Shown here: in pieces, positions 11,166 through 21,300 of the stretch
How the letters are laid out: each line of letters begins with the position of its first letter
Numbering within the stretch: position 1 is the stretch's first letter
Assembly (NCBI GenBank): GCA_003223135.1
Contig: QHXX01000019.1
Coordinates: forward strand, 1-64,000
DNA from: Acidobacteriota bacterium
GTDB taxonomy: Bacteria > Acidobacteriota > Polarisedimenticolia > Gp22-AA2
Direction: 5' to 3'
DNA length: 64,000 bases
Made by a program: the position numbers and the translations under genes
The notes under the pieces: model-generated
Seen by the model: only the letters and a program-made list of their open reading frames with translations
The model's database searches: none
What the model was told of the DNA's origin: nothing

Positions 11166-13376
11166 ATGCCCACGAGGCTCGTTACCGCCTGCTCTGTCTT
11201 TCTGGCGATGCTCCTGGTCGTGTCGTTCTCCTTGCTGCCGGGCGGCGCGGACAACGCTCAGGCCCAGGTCTTTTCTGTCGACGCGGCGTCACCTCTCAAG
11301 AGGCCGGCCGATCTTTTCACGCCCGGCCCGATTCTCTATGCCCGTGCCGAATCGATCGGCCTGCTTGCCGCTGACGACATCGATGCCCTGTCGTTCGGCT
11401 TCGACGACGTGACGTCTCCAGAAATTCGCTTCTCGGTCGGGTACTTCGCGACCGGTGCTATCCTCGGAGGAAACGCGGTCTGCTCCGAGGCCGGCACGTG
11501 CGCGCCAGGCGTCCCCTGTCCGCCGGAGGCCTCGGCCGACATCTTCCGCACCAACGGATTGGGCAGCGCGTCGCTGCTGTTCGATGGCGACGGTCTTCCG
11601 GGATCGGCGCCTCCCCTCGGCCTGAGCGAGTGCCCGGCCGGCGGACCCGGCGTGCAGGACAACGTCGACGCGTTTGATGATCTCGTGCCGCCGCTTCTCG
11701 CCGGCAGACCGGCCTGGCGGGTCTATGTCTCCCTCGCTCCCGGCTCGCCGACGCTGGCGGGCCTCAACCCGAGGCTGCCCGGCGGCGCCGGTCCCGCCGA
11801 CGTTCTGGTCTATGATCCGGGAAACGATTCGCTGTCGGTCTACTTCACCGCCGCTTCTTTGCGCCTCGATCCTGCCGACGACATCGACGGCCTCTCGTTC
11901 AATGTGATCACCGGCGACTTCCTGCTGTCGCTCGCCCCTGGCTCTCCTTCTCTCGCCAACAGGGCGATCTGTCCGTCGGGATGCAGCCCCGGGGACTTCA
12001 TCCGCGCTTCCGGTCCCATCTGCGGCCTGACGCCCTGCCTTCTCGGCGGCCTCGGTTTTGCGTCCGCCGGCATGGCGTCGGCAGACAACGCCGACGCGCT
12101 GGACCAGCCCGGCGGGCCGCCGCCGTACGTTTTCGACGACACCTCTCCCGGCAAGACGTACTCCCTTGACCCGTCCTCGCGCTCGCTGCAGATCATGAGA
12201 ACGCGCGTCCCGGTCCGGCCGGCGTCTCCGGCCGATCTCATCACCCAGGACCCGAAGAATCCCACCGGATCGCCGAGCATCGTCTTCAGGGCCGAGTCCC
12301 TGGGACTCGTGGCGGCGGACGACATCGACGGGCTCTCCTTCGGCCTGGAGCCGGTCTTCGTCTCCGGTCGAAGCTATGCCCTCGAGTTCTCGGTGGACCG
12401 CGCCGCGACCGGCGCCCCCGGCACGGACGTGTTCGCGGAGTCGAGCCACCCCGGCGGCCCCGAGGCGGCCTCCGACGTGTTCGAGAAGTTCGAGCCGGCC
12501 GCGCCCTCACCGCCGCTCGTACCGGCCAATCGCCAGGTCTGGGATGGCAACGGCTCGAGCGCCCCGACGCTGCAGTTGCTCGAGACCTCCCCCGATCATT
12601 CGCTGGGTGACAATCTCGACGCCCTCGAGGGTTCGCCGCGCATCGTCGACCCCAACCAGGACGGCGTGCGGGACCTGCCGATCTATTTCTCTCTGGCCCC
12701 GGGGTCGCCGACGCTGGCCACCATCAGTGCGTCCCCCGCCGATATCCTGGTCTGCGCCGCGCCGACGACCGCGGCCTGCGGCGCGGACGCCGTGCCGACC
12801 GTGTTCATCGCGCACGGCGCTCTCGGACTGGGCCCGGGCGACAATCTCGAGGATTTCAGCCTGGACGCCGCCACGGGAAACGTCGACTTCACCGTCTCAC
12901 CCGGGACTGCCGATCCCGGAGTGATCTTCAAGCGCCCGGGCTTCGACGGCTGCCCGGGCTTTTCGCCCTGCCAGAGATTCTCTCCGGCCGACCTCGGGCT
13001 TCTCGCCGGAGACAACCTGAACGCCCTCGACTCCCTCCAGCCGGTGCAGGTCTGCGTGACCATCACGGCGGGCGCCGATCCGCACATCGACGTCAGCCAC
13101 GGGGTCTGCCCGGCCTGCGCTCTCTGCACACCGCCTCCTCCTTATGACGTGATCGAGGGCGAGCTGGGCGAGCTGTCCGAGAAGCCGAGCGGTGTCGATT
13201 TGAGCCGAGTCTTCTGCCGGGCGGACACCCTGGCCGCCGACAGAATCACTCTCGCGAGCGGCCTGGATCCCTATACGCGCGCGCACTTCATCCTGGTGCG
13301 CAACCACGGAGCGAGCGACTACGGCCTCAGCTCGCGCGGCAACCCGGAGGCCCCCTCGGCCGGGGACTGTCCGTAG
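11166..13376 (+). CDS. Secreted protein with recurring (A/G)D(D/N)(I/L)(D/N)xL motifs; family unknown
   Basis: Signal peptide MPTRLVTACSVFLAMLLVVSFSLLPGGA; recurring LLAADDIDALSFG, LDPADDIDGLSF, LVAADDIDGLSFG, SLGDNLDALEG, LGPGDNLEDFS, LLAGDNLNALDS and SLAPGSPTLA. Confidence 0.8.
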   Translation: MPTRLVTACSVFLAMLLVVSFSLLPGGADNAQAQVFSVDAASPLKRPADLFTPGPILYARAESIGLLAADDIDALSFGFDDVTSPEIRFSVGYFATGAILGGNAVCSEAGTCAPGVPCPPEASADIFRTNGLGSASLLFDGDGLPGSAPPLGLSECPAGGPGVQDNVDAFDDLVPPLLAGRPAWRVYVSLAPGSPTLAGLNPRLPGGAGPADVLVYDPGNDSLSVYFTAASLRLDPADDIDGLSFNVITGDFLLSLAPGSPSLANRAICPSGCSPGDFIRASGPICGLTPCLLGGLGFASAGMASADNADALDQPGGPPPYVFDDTSPGKTYSLDPSSRSLQIMRTRVPVRPASPADLITQDPKNPTGSPSIVFRAESLGLVAADDIDGLSFGLEPVFVSGRSYALEFSVDRAATGAPGTDVFAESSHPGGPEAASDVFEKFEPAAPSPPLVPANRQVWDGNGSSAPTLQLLETSPDHSLGDNLDALEGSPRIVDPNQDGVRDLPIYFSLAPGSPTLATISASPADILVCAAPTTAACGADAVPTVFIAHGALGLGPGDNLEDFSLDAATGNVDFTVSPGTADPGVIFKRPGFDGCPGFSPCQRFSPADLGLLAGDNLNALDSLQPVQVCVTITAGADPHIDVSHGVCPACALCTPPPPYDVIEGELGELSEKPSGVDLSRVFCRADTLAADRITLASGLDPYTRAHFILVRNHGASDYGLSSRGNPEAPSAGDCP

Positions 13377-13417
13377 TCCCGCTGCGGCGCGCTGCACGGC
13401 GCCACGATGAACGGGCG

Positions 13418-15025
13418 CTACTTCTGCTGTCTGGCGGTCATCAGGGCGCGGGCGATCTCGAAGCGGGCCCGGCCGGCGGGCATCTCCCGCACGCGCTGGA
13501 GAATGGCGTCGCGTGATTGCGGATCGAGACGGACGATGCGGCCCGTGGAGGCGGCCACCTCCGCGACGACCTCCTGATAGAGAGCATTGAGATCGGTCCC
13601 GCCGCCGGATGGCCAGTCGAAGATGACGCAGGCCTGGGCCAGCTCGGGAGGCGCCGGCAGGCGCGGAGCCGTCAGGACCAGCATCAGGCGGGCGGTCTCC
13701 AGCTCCATCACCATCTCGCGCAGGACGCGGACGACGGTCCTGTCGTCCAGGCTGGGGCGGAAGTCGGCGAGGACATAGAGCCCGTTGTTCTTCTGCCGGC
13801 GGATGAACTCCAGTGCGCGGCCCGCGTCGCGGTACATCTCTCCCATCGCCTGGCCGCCGTCCTTGATCAGTCCGCGGGCCGCCGACCAGACGTAGAACTC
13901 CCGCTGCAGCGTCGCCGCCAGGCGCCGCAGCGCGGCGATCGCCCCCTTCTCCTCCCACGTCTGCAGGCACACGATCGGCACCTGCATGCGCATCTTGCCG
14001 GTGTCGAAGCTGGTGGCCGTGCGGAAAACCGCCTCCATGTCGGCGGGCATCTCCGGGATCTCGATGTCCGGGTCGTCGTGGGCCGGCGCGGGGTGGGCTG
14101 CGTCGGAATGGGCCGCCGTCGGTTGGGCCGCTTCGCCTTGCGCAGGTTCCGACGGAGCCGGTGGCGCATGCTGGACCACCGGGTGCGGCTCGGCGACGGA
14201 TTGAGGCGGCACCGGGCGGGACGGCGCGGGCCGCGGCGGAGCGGGAGCGGTAGGCGCAACGGTCGCGGGCCGGGCGGCCGGTACCGGCGCAGGAACGGCC
14301 GCTCTCGTCGGAGCCGGCGACGCGGCGCGCGCGGCAGCCCTTGCGGGCGCCGCCGGCTGCGGAGGCGCGGGCGGCGTCTCGTTTCCCGTGATCGCTCCGC
14401 GCCAGGCGTCGAAATCAGGGAGGTCCTGCGCATCGGACGAAGCCGTCGCGACGGAACTCCCGTCCGACCTTTCCGGCTCGGGCGGCGCGACCCGGATGGG
14501 CGTCGCGGGCGGAGTGGCCGGCTTCGGCGCCGGCCAGAGCGAGGGCTTCGGCCTGGGCGGGGACGGGGCTTGCGCGCCGGGGCGCGCGGCCGCGGGCGCC
14601 GGGGACGCCCCGTGGCTGTCCCCGTTGCCGCCCCTGCGGGCGCGGGCGGCCCGGGCCGCGGCGAGCGCCTTGTTGATCTCCGCCTCGATCACCTCGAGAT
14701 CGTCGAACGGCTTCAGGATGACGCTGCGAGCACCTATGGTGCGAGCCGTCTCGACGTTCTCGGGCGTGGCGTTGGCCGTCATCACCAGGATTTCCGGCTT
14801 GAAGTTGAGCTTCTGCATGTCGGCCATCAGCTCGAGCCCGGTGAAGCCCGGCATGTGGATGTCGGTCAGGACCATGTCGATGCGGTTTTCGGTGAATTGC
14901 CGGACCGCCTCCTTGCCGTTTCCCGCGATGAGAAGGCGGTATTCGGGACGCGCCGCGAGCAGCTCGTTCAGGAGCTTGCGGATGTTCGGGTCGTCGTCGA
15001 TGATGAGGAGGTTGTAGGTCTCCAT
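13418..15025 (-). CDS. Response regulator: REC domain, long Ala/Pro-rich linker, C-terminal domain resembling Ycf46-type AAA ATPase N-domain
   Basis: METYNLLIIDDDPNIRKLLNELL...MVLTDIHMPGFTGLELM; linker rich in AP; C-term VPIVCLQTWEEKGAIAALRRLAATLQREFYVWSAARGL...ALEFIRRQKNNGLYVLADFRPSLDDRTVVRVLREMVMELETARLMLVLTAPRLPAPPEL. Confidence 0.85.
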   Translation of the reverse strand: METYNLLIIDDDPNIRKLLNELLAARPEYRLLIAGNGKEAVRQFTENRIDMVLTDIHMPGFTGLELMADMQKLNFKPEILVMTANATPENVETARTIGARSVILKPFDDLEVIEAEINKALAAARAARARRGGNGDSHGASPAPAAARPGAQAPSPPRPKPSLWPAPKPATPPATPIRVAPPEPERSDGSSVATASSDAQDLPDFDAWRGAITGNETPPAPPQPAAPARAAARAASPAPTRAAVPAPVPAARPATVAPTAPAPPRPAPSRPVPPQSVAEPHPVVQHAPPAPSEPAQGEAAQPTAAHSDAAHPAPAHDDPDIEIPEMPADMEAVFRTATSFDTGKMRMQVPIVCLQTWEEKGAIAALRRLAATLQREFYVWSAARGLIKDGGQAMGEMYRDAGRALEFIRRQKNNGLYVLADFRPSLDDRTVVRVLREMVMELETARLMLVLTAPRLPAPPELAQACVIFDWPSGGGTDLNALYQEVVAEVAASTGRIVRLDPQSRDAILQRVREMPAGRARFEIARALMTARQQK

Positions 15026-15032
15026 GGACCTC

Positions 15033-16970
15033 TCAGCGCAGGTTGATCACGCGGACGCGCTTCTCCTTGGCGGGCGCCGCGGCGGCGACCCCTTCCGACG
15101 CCTGCCGCGCGATCGGGATCCGGATGATGAACGTCGTTCCCTCTCCGACCTTGCTCTCGACCGCGATCTCTCCCTTGTGCTCCTTGACGATGCCATAGGA
15201 GACGGAGAGGCCGAGCCCCGTCCCTTTGCCGACCGGCTTGGTCGTGAAGAAGGGATCGAAGATCTTCTTCACCACCTCGGACGGAATGCCGCTGCCCGTG
15301 TCGGCCACGCGGATGCGAGCCGTCAGGGCGTCCGGCATGTCGGTCGACGCCGTGATCGTTCCGCCACCCTTCCCCTCCATCGCGTCGCCGGCGTTGATGA
15401 ACAGATTCAGCAGGACCTGCTCGATCTGGTTGGCGTTGCCGCTCACCTGGAGCGACTGCTCGCACAACCGCGCCTCCACGCGGACGTCCTTCATCATGAG
15501 CTGGTGCGAGACGAGCTTCACCGTGTCGGAGACGACCGTGTTGAGATCGATGATCGACATCTCGGCGGTTTCCTGGCGCGCGAACTTGAGAAGGTTCTTC
15601 AGGATCTCCAGGGAGCGATCGGTCTCCCTCACGATCGTCCTGAAATACTCCCCGAGCGGATGGCCGTCGGGAAGCTTGCGCTGGCCCATCTGGGCATAGC
15701 CGCGGATCGACGTCATGGGGTTCTTCACTTCGTGCGCGATCCCGGCGCCGAGCTGTCCCAGGGCGCTCATCTTCTCCGATTCCATGAGCCTCTGATTGGC
15801 GTCCTTCAGCGCCGCCTCGCGGGTCGACAGCTCCTCGGTCATCCTCTTGAACCGGGCGGCGAGCGCCGCGATCTCGCCGCCGCCTTTGACCTCCACCTGC
15901 ACGCCGAACTGCCCCTGCCCGATCTGCTCGGTGGCGCGGGTGAGGGCGATCAGCGATTTGGTCAGCGAGGAGGCGAACAGGAAGACCAGGGCCAGCGCGG
16001 CGACGCAGACGACTCCCGCGATGAGGAGCGAACGCGTGACCAGCTGCCGGGCGGCTTCGAAGGCGCGCGCCTTCGGGATCTGCACGATCGTGAACAAGCC
16101 GAGATCGCCCACCGGCGAATAGGCCGCCAGCATCGGCACGCCCGAGGCCGCGTACTCGCGCGTGCCGGCCGTCTGCGCGCTCTTCGGCAGCAGGTCTGCG
16201 AAGCCGCCAGGTGCCGTGCCTCCGCCCGACACTTCCTTGCCCTCCGTGACGGAGACCAGCGGCCTCCCCGCGCCGTCGGTGACGTAGATCTCGAACAGCT
16301 TCGACTCGCCGCGCGCCGTGTACAGTCGATTGAGGGGGAACTCGGCGATCAGGATCGGGACGTCCCCGGCCGCCGCCGTTGCCTGGCCCGCCGCCGCGCC
16401 CCCCGCGCCTGCGCCCGCGCCCCCGGCCACCGCACCCCGCGCCGGCGGCGCGCCCGTGGCGGGCAGACCGCGCACGGCCAGGGTGAAGGTCGGGAGCTTG
16501 GTGGACAGGTCGAGACGGGCGACGATCGGCCGCTCGGCCGTCAGCCGTTCGAGTGGCAGGCCCGCGGTGCCGTACGCGGCGTGCATCTTCTCGACCGACA
16601 GACCGAGGTCCGACAAGGCGCGCGACAGGAAGACGTTCTTGAGCGAGCCGTCCGGCTCGCGCACGCTGAACAGCAGGAACTCGGGGTACTGGCGCAGCAT
16701 CGCCGACAGCATCTGACGCCTGTCGGTTCCCTCCGCCACCGGCAGCCGGACCGCCTCGGCGAAGATGCGCATCTTCTCCGTCAGGTGGCGCACGTTGGCC
16801 TGCACCTCGTCCGAGATCTTGATGGCGCGCGAGGCGTTCAGATCGAAGATGTAGGACGACTTGTCCTGCTGGAACAGGAGGACGGCCTGGCTCGCCACCA
16901 GCCCGATCGACAGGCTGATGATCAGGAACATCGCGAGGAGGAGCTTCGCCCTCAGGCCGAGCCTCTTCAT
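15033..16970 (-). CDS. Membrane sensor histidine kinase (periplasmic sensor, HAMP, HisKA, HATPase_c)
   Basis: N-terminal TM, second [33 protein letters not shown]-like region, [23 protein letters not shown] (H-box), [15 protein letters not shown] (N-box), [27 protein letters not shown]. Confidence 0.92.
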   Translation of the reverse strand: MKRLGLRAKLLLAMFLIISLSIGLVASQAVLLFQQDKSSYIFDLNASRAIKISDEVQANVRHLTEKMRIFAEAVRLPVAEGTDRRQMLSAMLRQYPEFLLFSVREPDGSLKNVFLSRALSDLGLSVEKMHAAYGTAGLPLERLTAERPIVARLDLSTKLPTFTLAVRGLPATGAPPARGAVAGGAGAGAGGAAAGQATAAAGDVPILIAEFPLNRLYTARGESKLFEIYVTDGAGRPLVSVTEGKEVSGGGTAPGGFADLLPKSAQTAGTREYAASGVPMLAAYSPVGDLGLFTIVQIPKARAFEAARQLVTRSLLIAGVVCVAALALVFLFASSLTKSLIALTRATEQIGQGQFGVQVEVKGGGEIAALAARFKRMTEELSTREAALKDANQRLMESEKMSALGQLGAGIAHEVKNPMTSIRGYAQMGQRKLPDGHPLGEYFRTIVRETDRSLEILKNLLKFARQETAEMSIIDLNTVVSDTVKLVSHQLMMKDVRVEARLCEQSLQVSGNANQIEQVLLNLFINAGDAMEGKGGGTITASTDMPDALTARIRVADTGSGIPSEVVKKIFDPFFTTKPVGKGTGLGLSVSYGIVKEHKGEIAVESKVGEGTTFIIRIPIARQASEGVAAAAPAKEKRVRVINLR

Positions 16971-16977
16971 CGCGGTC

Positions 16978-18303
16978 TCAGTTCCCCGTGACCGAGGCGG
17001 TCGCCCGCTTCGATCCCTTGTAGGTGATGAGGCGCTTGCCGTATTCCGAGTTGCCCGCCGAGTCGATGGCTTCGATGGTGACCAGGTTCACGCCTTCCTT
17101 GAGCGCGAGGGGAAAGCTGAACGAGCCATCGGCGGCGACGGCGGCCTTCTGGCCGTTCACCTTGACCTTTGCGTCCCGCTCCGTCTTCCCCTTGATCTCG
17201 ACGCTGGGCGCGGGGGCCACGAACATCTCGGGCGGTGAGAGGATGGCGAGGACCGGCGGCGTATCGTCGTAGTCGGTGCGGACGGAGCGCACGGAGCTGT
17301 ACGGGCCGGCGAACCCGTCGGCATCCTGCGCCCGCACGCGCCAGTAGTAGGTCCCCGGCTGCTGGATGCGAACCGGCAGCGAGGTGCCGTCCACCTTCTC
17401 GTCGGCGAAGATCCGCTTGAACTGCGAATCGGTCGCCACGATCGCGCGATACGACCGGGCGCGATCGGCCGGGCGCCACTTCAGCTCGACCTTGGGCGCC
17501 TTCCTCTGGAAGCCGTAGGTCGCGCCGTCGTCCGGGAAGACCGGCTCCGGGGTGCCGGGGAGAAGACGGGGCGTCAGGATCCCGGCGTCGGTGAGCTTCA
17601 TGACCATCTTCTCCTTCAGCACTATTTCCCCGCCTTTCGGGTTGGTGATCTTCAGCGACCCGGACAAAGCCGCCACGCTGGTCGATTTGTCCGGCAGCGT
17701 ATGCACCGCCACGCGCGTCTTCTCGCCGGGCCGACGCGTCCCGGGGATCGCCTTGATCGTGACCTGCCGCGACGAGGCGGCCGCCTGGATCGCCCTGGCC
17801 TGCTCGGGGGCCGGCTTCGACGCCAGGCCGTCGAGGAAGTCGGACGACAGGAGCGCCAGGGATATCTCCGACTCGCCGGCGCCTTGCGGACGCGGCTTGA
17901 TGATCACGAGCGCGTTCTGGTCGACGTCCAGAAGTTCGTCCGGGCCGAATGCGATCGTGGCCGACGACTTGTCGAAGGTGCGCACGGCGTCGTTCTCGTA
18001 CAGCGGCATCTGCTGCTTCGCGTCCTCCCACGACAGGTCGGAGGCGCGCTTCGCCTTGACGGTGCGCTCCATGTTGACGAGCTGCGCCATCGCGGCGCCT
18101 CCGCCTTGAGGTGCTTCGGTCTCCCCCGACAGGACCGGGGGCTGGAGATCGACCGGGGCGGGGGTCTCCGCGGGGACGGGCACGGGCGGCTGGGTCGGCG
18201 GCGGGCGGAAACCGGGCAGGCCGTTCTTGAAGACGTAGAAGCCTCCCCCGGCGAGTGCCACCAGGACCAGGAGAACCGCCAGCGCCTTGATCGTCTTCTT
18301 CAT
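16978..18303 (-). CDS. FecR-like domain protein with Ig-like C-terminal region, membrane anchored
   Basis: MKKTIKALAVLLVLVALAGGGFYVF TM; MPLYENDAVRTFDKSSATIAFGPDELLDVDQNALVIIKP FecR-like; SFSFPLALKEGVNLVTIEAIDSAGNSEYGKRLITYKG. Confidence 0.75.
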   Translation of the reverse strand: MKKTIKALAVLLVLVALAGGGFYVFKNGLPGFRPPPTQPPVPVPAETPAPVDLQPPVLSGETEAPQGGGAAMAQLVNMERTVKAKRASDLSWEDAKQQMPLYENDAVRTFDKSSATIAFGPDELLDVDQNALVIIKPRPQGAGESEISLALLSSDFLDGLASKPAPEQARAIQAAASSRQVTIKAIPGTRRPGEKTRVAVHTLPDKSTSVAALSGSLKITNPKGGEIVLKEKMVMKLTDAGILTPRLLPGTPEPVFPDDGATYGFQRKAPKVELKWRPADRARSYRAIVATDSQFKRIFADEKVDGTSLPVRIQQPGTYYWRVRAQDADGFAGPYSSVRSVRTDYDDTPPVLAILSPPEMFVAPAPSVEIKGKTERDAKVKVNGQKAAVAADGSFSFPLALKEGVNLVTIEAIDSAGNSEYGKRLITYKGSKRATASVTGN

Positions 18304-18330
18304 ACCCTCCCCCCGTTCCCGCCCCGGGCT

Positions 18331-21300
18331 TCAGTACTTGCCCTGGATGCGGAAGAAGTAGCCCCTGGCGGAATAGTCGTTCGCGCTGAACTCGTTGTCG
18401 GTGAAGTCGGTGAAGTTGTAGCCGACGCCGACGCGCAGGTGCTTCAGGAACAGCCGGTTGACCTCGAACAGGTAGCCGTTCGACGAGTCGTCGGCCCCCC
18501 TGTCCATCATCAGGGTGCGGTACTCGAGCGCCGCGTCCCAGGTGTCGCTCAGGTGGTAGTTGAAGCGGTTGATCCACAGGCGCAGGCGGCTCTTGAGGTC
18601 GGCCAGCACCGCCTGGTCGATGGCGCGGTCGCGGATCGCGTACTTCTCCGTCAGCGACAGCCGGCGGTGCAGGTCGACGACCGTCTGCAGCGACAACACC
18701 TGGTCGGTCTTCCGATCGCGCACCGCGCTCTGGCTCGCCGGCGGCAGGTTCTCGATCTGCGTGTAGCGCGCCAGGATCTGGATCCAGTCGTAGGCCACGG
18801 GGCGATAGGCGATGCCGTAGCTCTGCTCGCGGAACAGGGTCTCGTCGGCGCCCGTCACGTTGTCGGTGGTGACGCCGTAGTTCAAACGGCCGAGGAACGT
18901 GAAGTCGCGCGACAGCTTCAGCTCGAGCGCGCTGCTGGCGAGCCATTGGTCGCGATCCGTCGGCGGCGCCGGCAGGCCGGGCGACGGGGCCTCGTCGTGC
19001 CGCAGCTCGAACTTGGAGAAGATCTTGAACCAGGTCTGCGCGTACGAGGCGCTCAGAGAGGCGGCCTGGCGGAGGGTGTCGGGATTCGTCCCGGTGCCGT
19101 TGAGGCGCGTGCGCTCGAAGTTGGCGCCGGTGGTCAGGCGGTCGGTCACCTTCGTGTTCAGCCCGACTACGGTGCTGTTGCTGATCTCCTTGTCGCTGGT
19201 CTTGAACTGTTCTTCCGTGTACAGACGCGTCCTATCGCCCAGGGCGGTGGCGGCGCCGGCCGTCAAAACGCCGGTCATCGCCCCGGTGTGATCGGGCGAC
19301 ATGGCGTACGTGCCGTACAGCAGCGTGCGCTCGTCCACCTTGGTCGTCAGACCGACCAGGGCACCGTTGCCCAGCTCGGTGTCGATCAGCTCCGCCTTCG
19401 CCGTCACCTTCGCGCTGACCTGGGCGTCCACTCCCACCGCCGTCTGCCGCCTCGTGCCCGTGGTCGCGCTCGCGCCGCCGACCTGCTGCAGGAAGTCGTC
19501 CTGGTAGCGCGTATAGAAATCGAGCTTCGCGGTCGGGCGGTAGTCGAATCGGATGGCGCCGATTCCCTCGGCGGTGTCGGGCAGCGCCACGTTGTCGGTC
19601 GACCGGTAGCGGACCTCGACGGTCGTCCCGAACTTTCCGAACGTCTTCTGGCCCTGCAGGGTCGAGGTCAGGATGGTGGCGATCCCCTTCACCTCGTTGT
19701 TGTCGACGAGCAGGTTGAGGGTGCCGGTCTTGCCCATTTTGAATCCGAGGGTCACGCCGGCCTGGTCGCTCTCGTTCTGGGCGACGGTGAAGGACGACGA
19801 GAAGCCGGCATCGATGTGGCGCAGGTAGCCGGTCGCCCGGACCGGGCCCTGCCCGGCCGCGTACTCGAAGCGGTAGGCCTGCGCCTTCTGGTTGGAGAAC
19901 GGCACGCTCTTCTGCGAGAAGTTGAGCCCGCCGTCGGTGGAGACGAACTGCGGCAGGGACTCGTTGGCGCTCTGGCTGAACTCGGCCACGACCGAGGACG
20001 AGCTGCCGATGCGCGCCGTCACGTCGCCCCCCGTAAGCTGGTACGTCCCGGTCGGGCGCTCCTCCTGCACGAAGGTGCCGCCCACCATGACGCGTTCACC
20101 GAGAGCCGTCTTCGCCCGCGCGCCGTACGTGTTCACGTCGATCGCCGAGCCCGACAGGTCGGTGAACTCATAGTCGACGACCACGAAGACCGGATTCCCG
20201 TTCAGGATCCCGTCGTTGATGATCGTCGTGGAGTCGGTCACCGACGAGACGGGAGCGCGGAACAGGATCCGGCCTTCCGCGTAGTCAATCTCGTAATCAA
20301 CGTAATTCCTGCGGGTTACGTTCGCAACCGGGATGCCGGTGATCTTGTCCCGAACCTCCAGGCGGACCTTCTCCGAGCCCGGCACGACCCCCTGGCTGCG
20401 CAGGAAGTACAGCGACCCGCCGGTGCCGGCGAACTCGTCGTGCGCCGGGCGCGTCTCCGGCACGGCGCCGAACACCATCACCTGGCCGAGCGGCTGGCCG
20501 TCCTGGCGCCGCGACAGGCTCTTCCAAGTGGCCTTGCCGCCGTACAGCGAGCGATTGAAGGTGGAGAACTCGTTGCCGGTGATTCCGGAATTGTAATTGC
20601 CCCACTGGGCGGTGCCGTAGGGCGCCTCGAAGAGGACATAGAAGCGCCCCTGGCTGTTGGTGTCGGCGTAGGTCCGGCTCGAGTCGCCGTACACGGGATA
20701 GAACGCGTCGGGATCGAGGTTACGGTAGAACGAGCTGTTGTCCCTCTGGCCCAGGCGCGAGCCGGCATCCTTGAGGTTGCCGTCGCCGGTGTCCATGGAG
20801 GCGGTGATCAGGTACTTGCCCTGGATCCGCCCCTTCAGGTAGAAGGCGGCCCGTCCATCCACGAACAGATCATCCTTATATTTGTCGGGCACCGGGCCCT
20901 CGGTCGTGACCTTGTTGATGGTCGCGTCGCCCAGGGCGACCAGGAAGATGTAGTTGCTGCCCACCTGCACCGGCACGCCGACCCGCCCCTCGGTGCTGTT
21001 CGGCATCGACACGACCACGTCGATCACCGACGGACCCTCGGGCAGCCGGATCGTCCCGGAGAAGGTGCCGTTCGGCATCACCGGCATGCGCCACTTGTTG
21101 ATCGTCACCGCAGCCTTCGCCGGGGCGGTGCCGCGCACGAACAGGTTCGGGCTCGACAGGACGGCGCCGCGCGGCGGCAGCTCGATCGAGAACTGCGGCA
21201 CGGGTTTGCGCACTATGATCAGGTCGAGCTTCTTGTCGACGCCGCTCAGGTTCACGGCGAGGTTGACCAGGCTGGTGTTGCCGTTCGGGGCGACCGCGAC

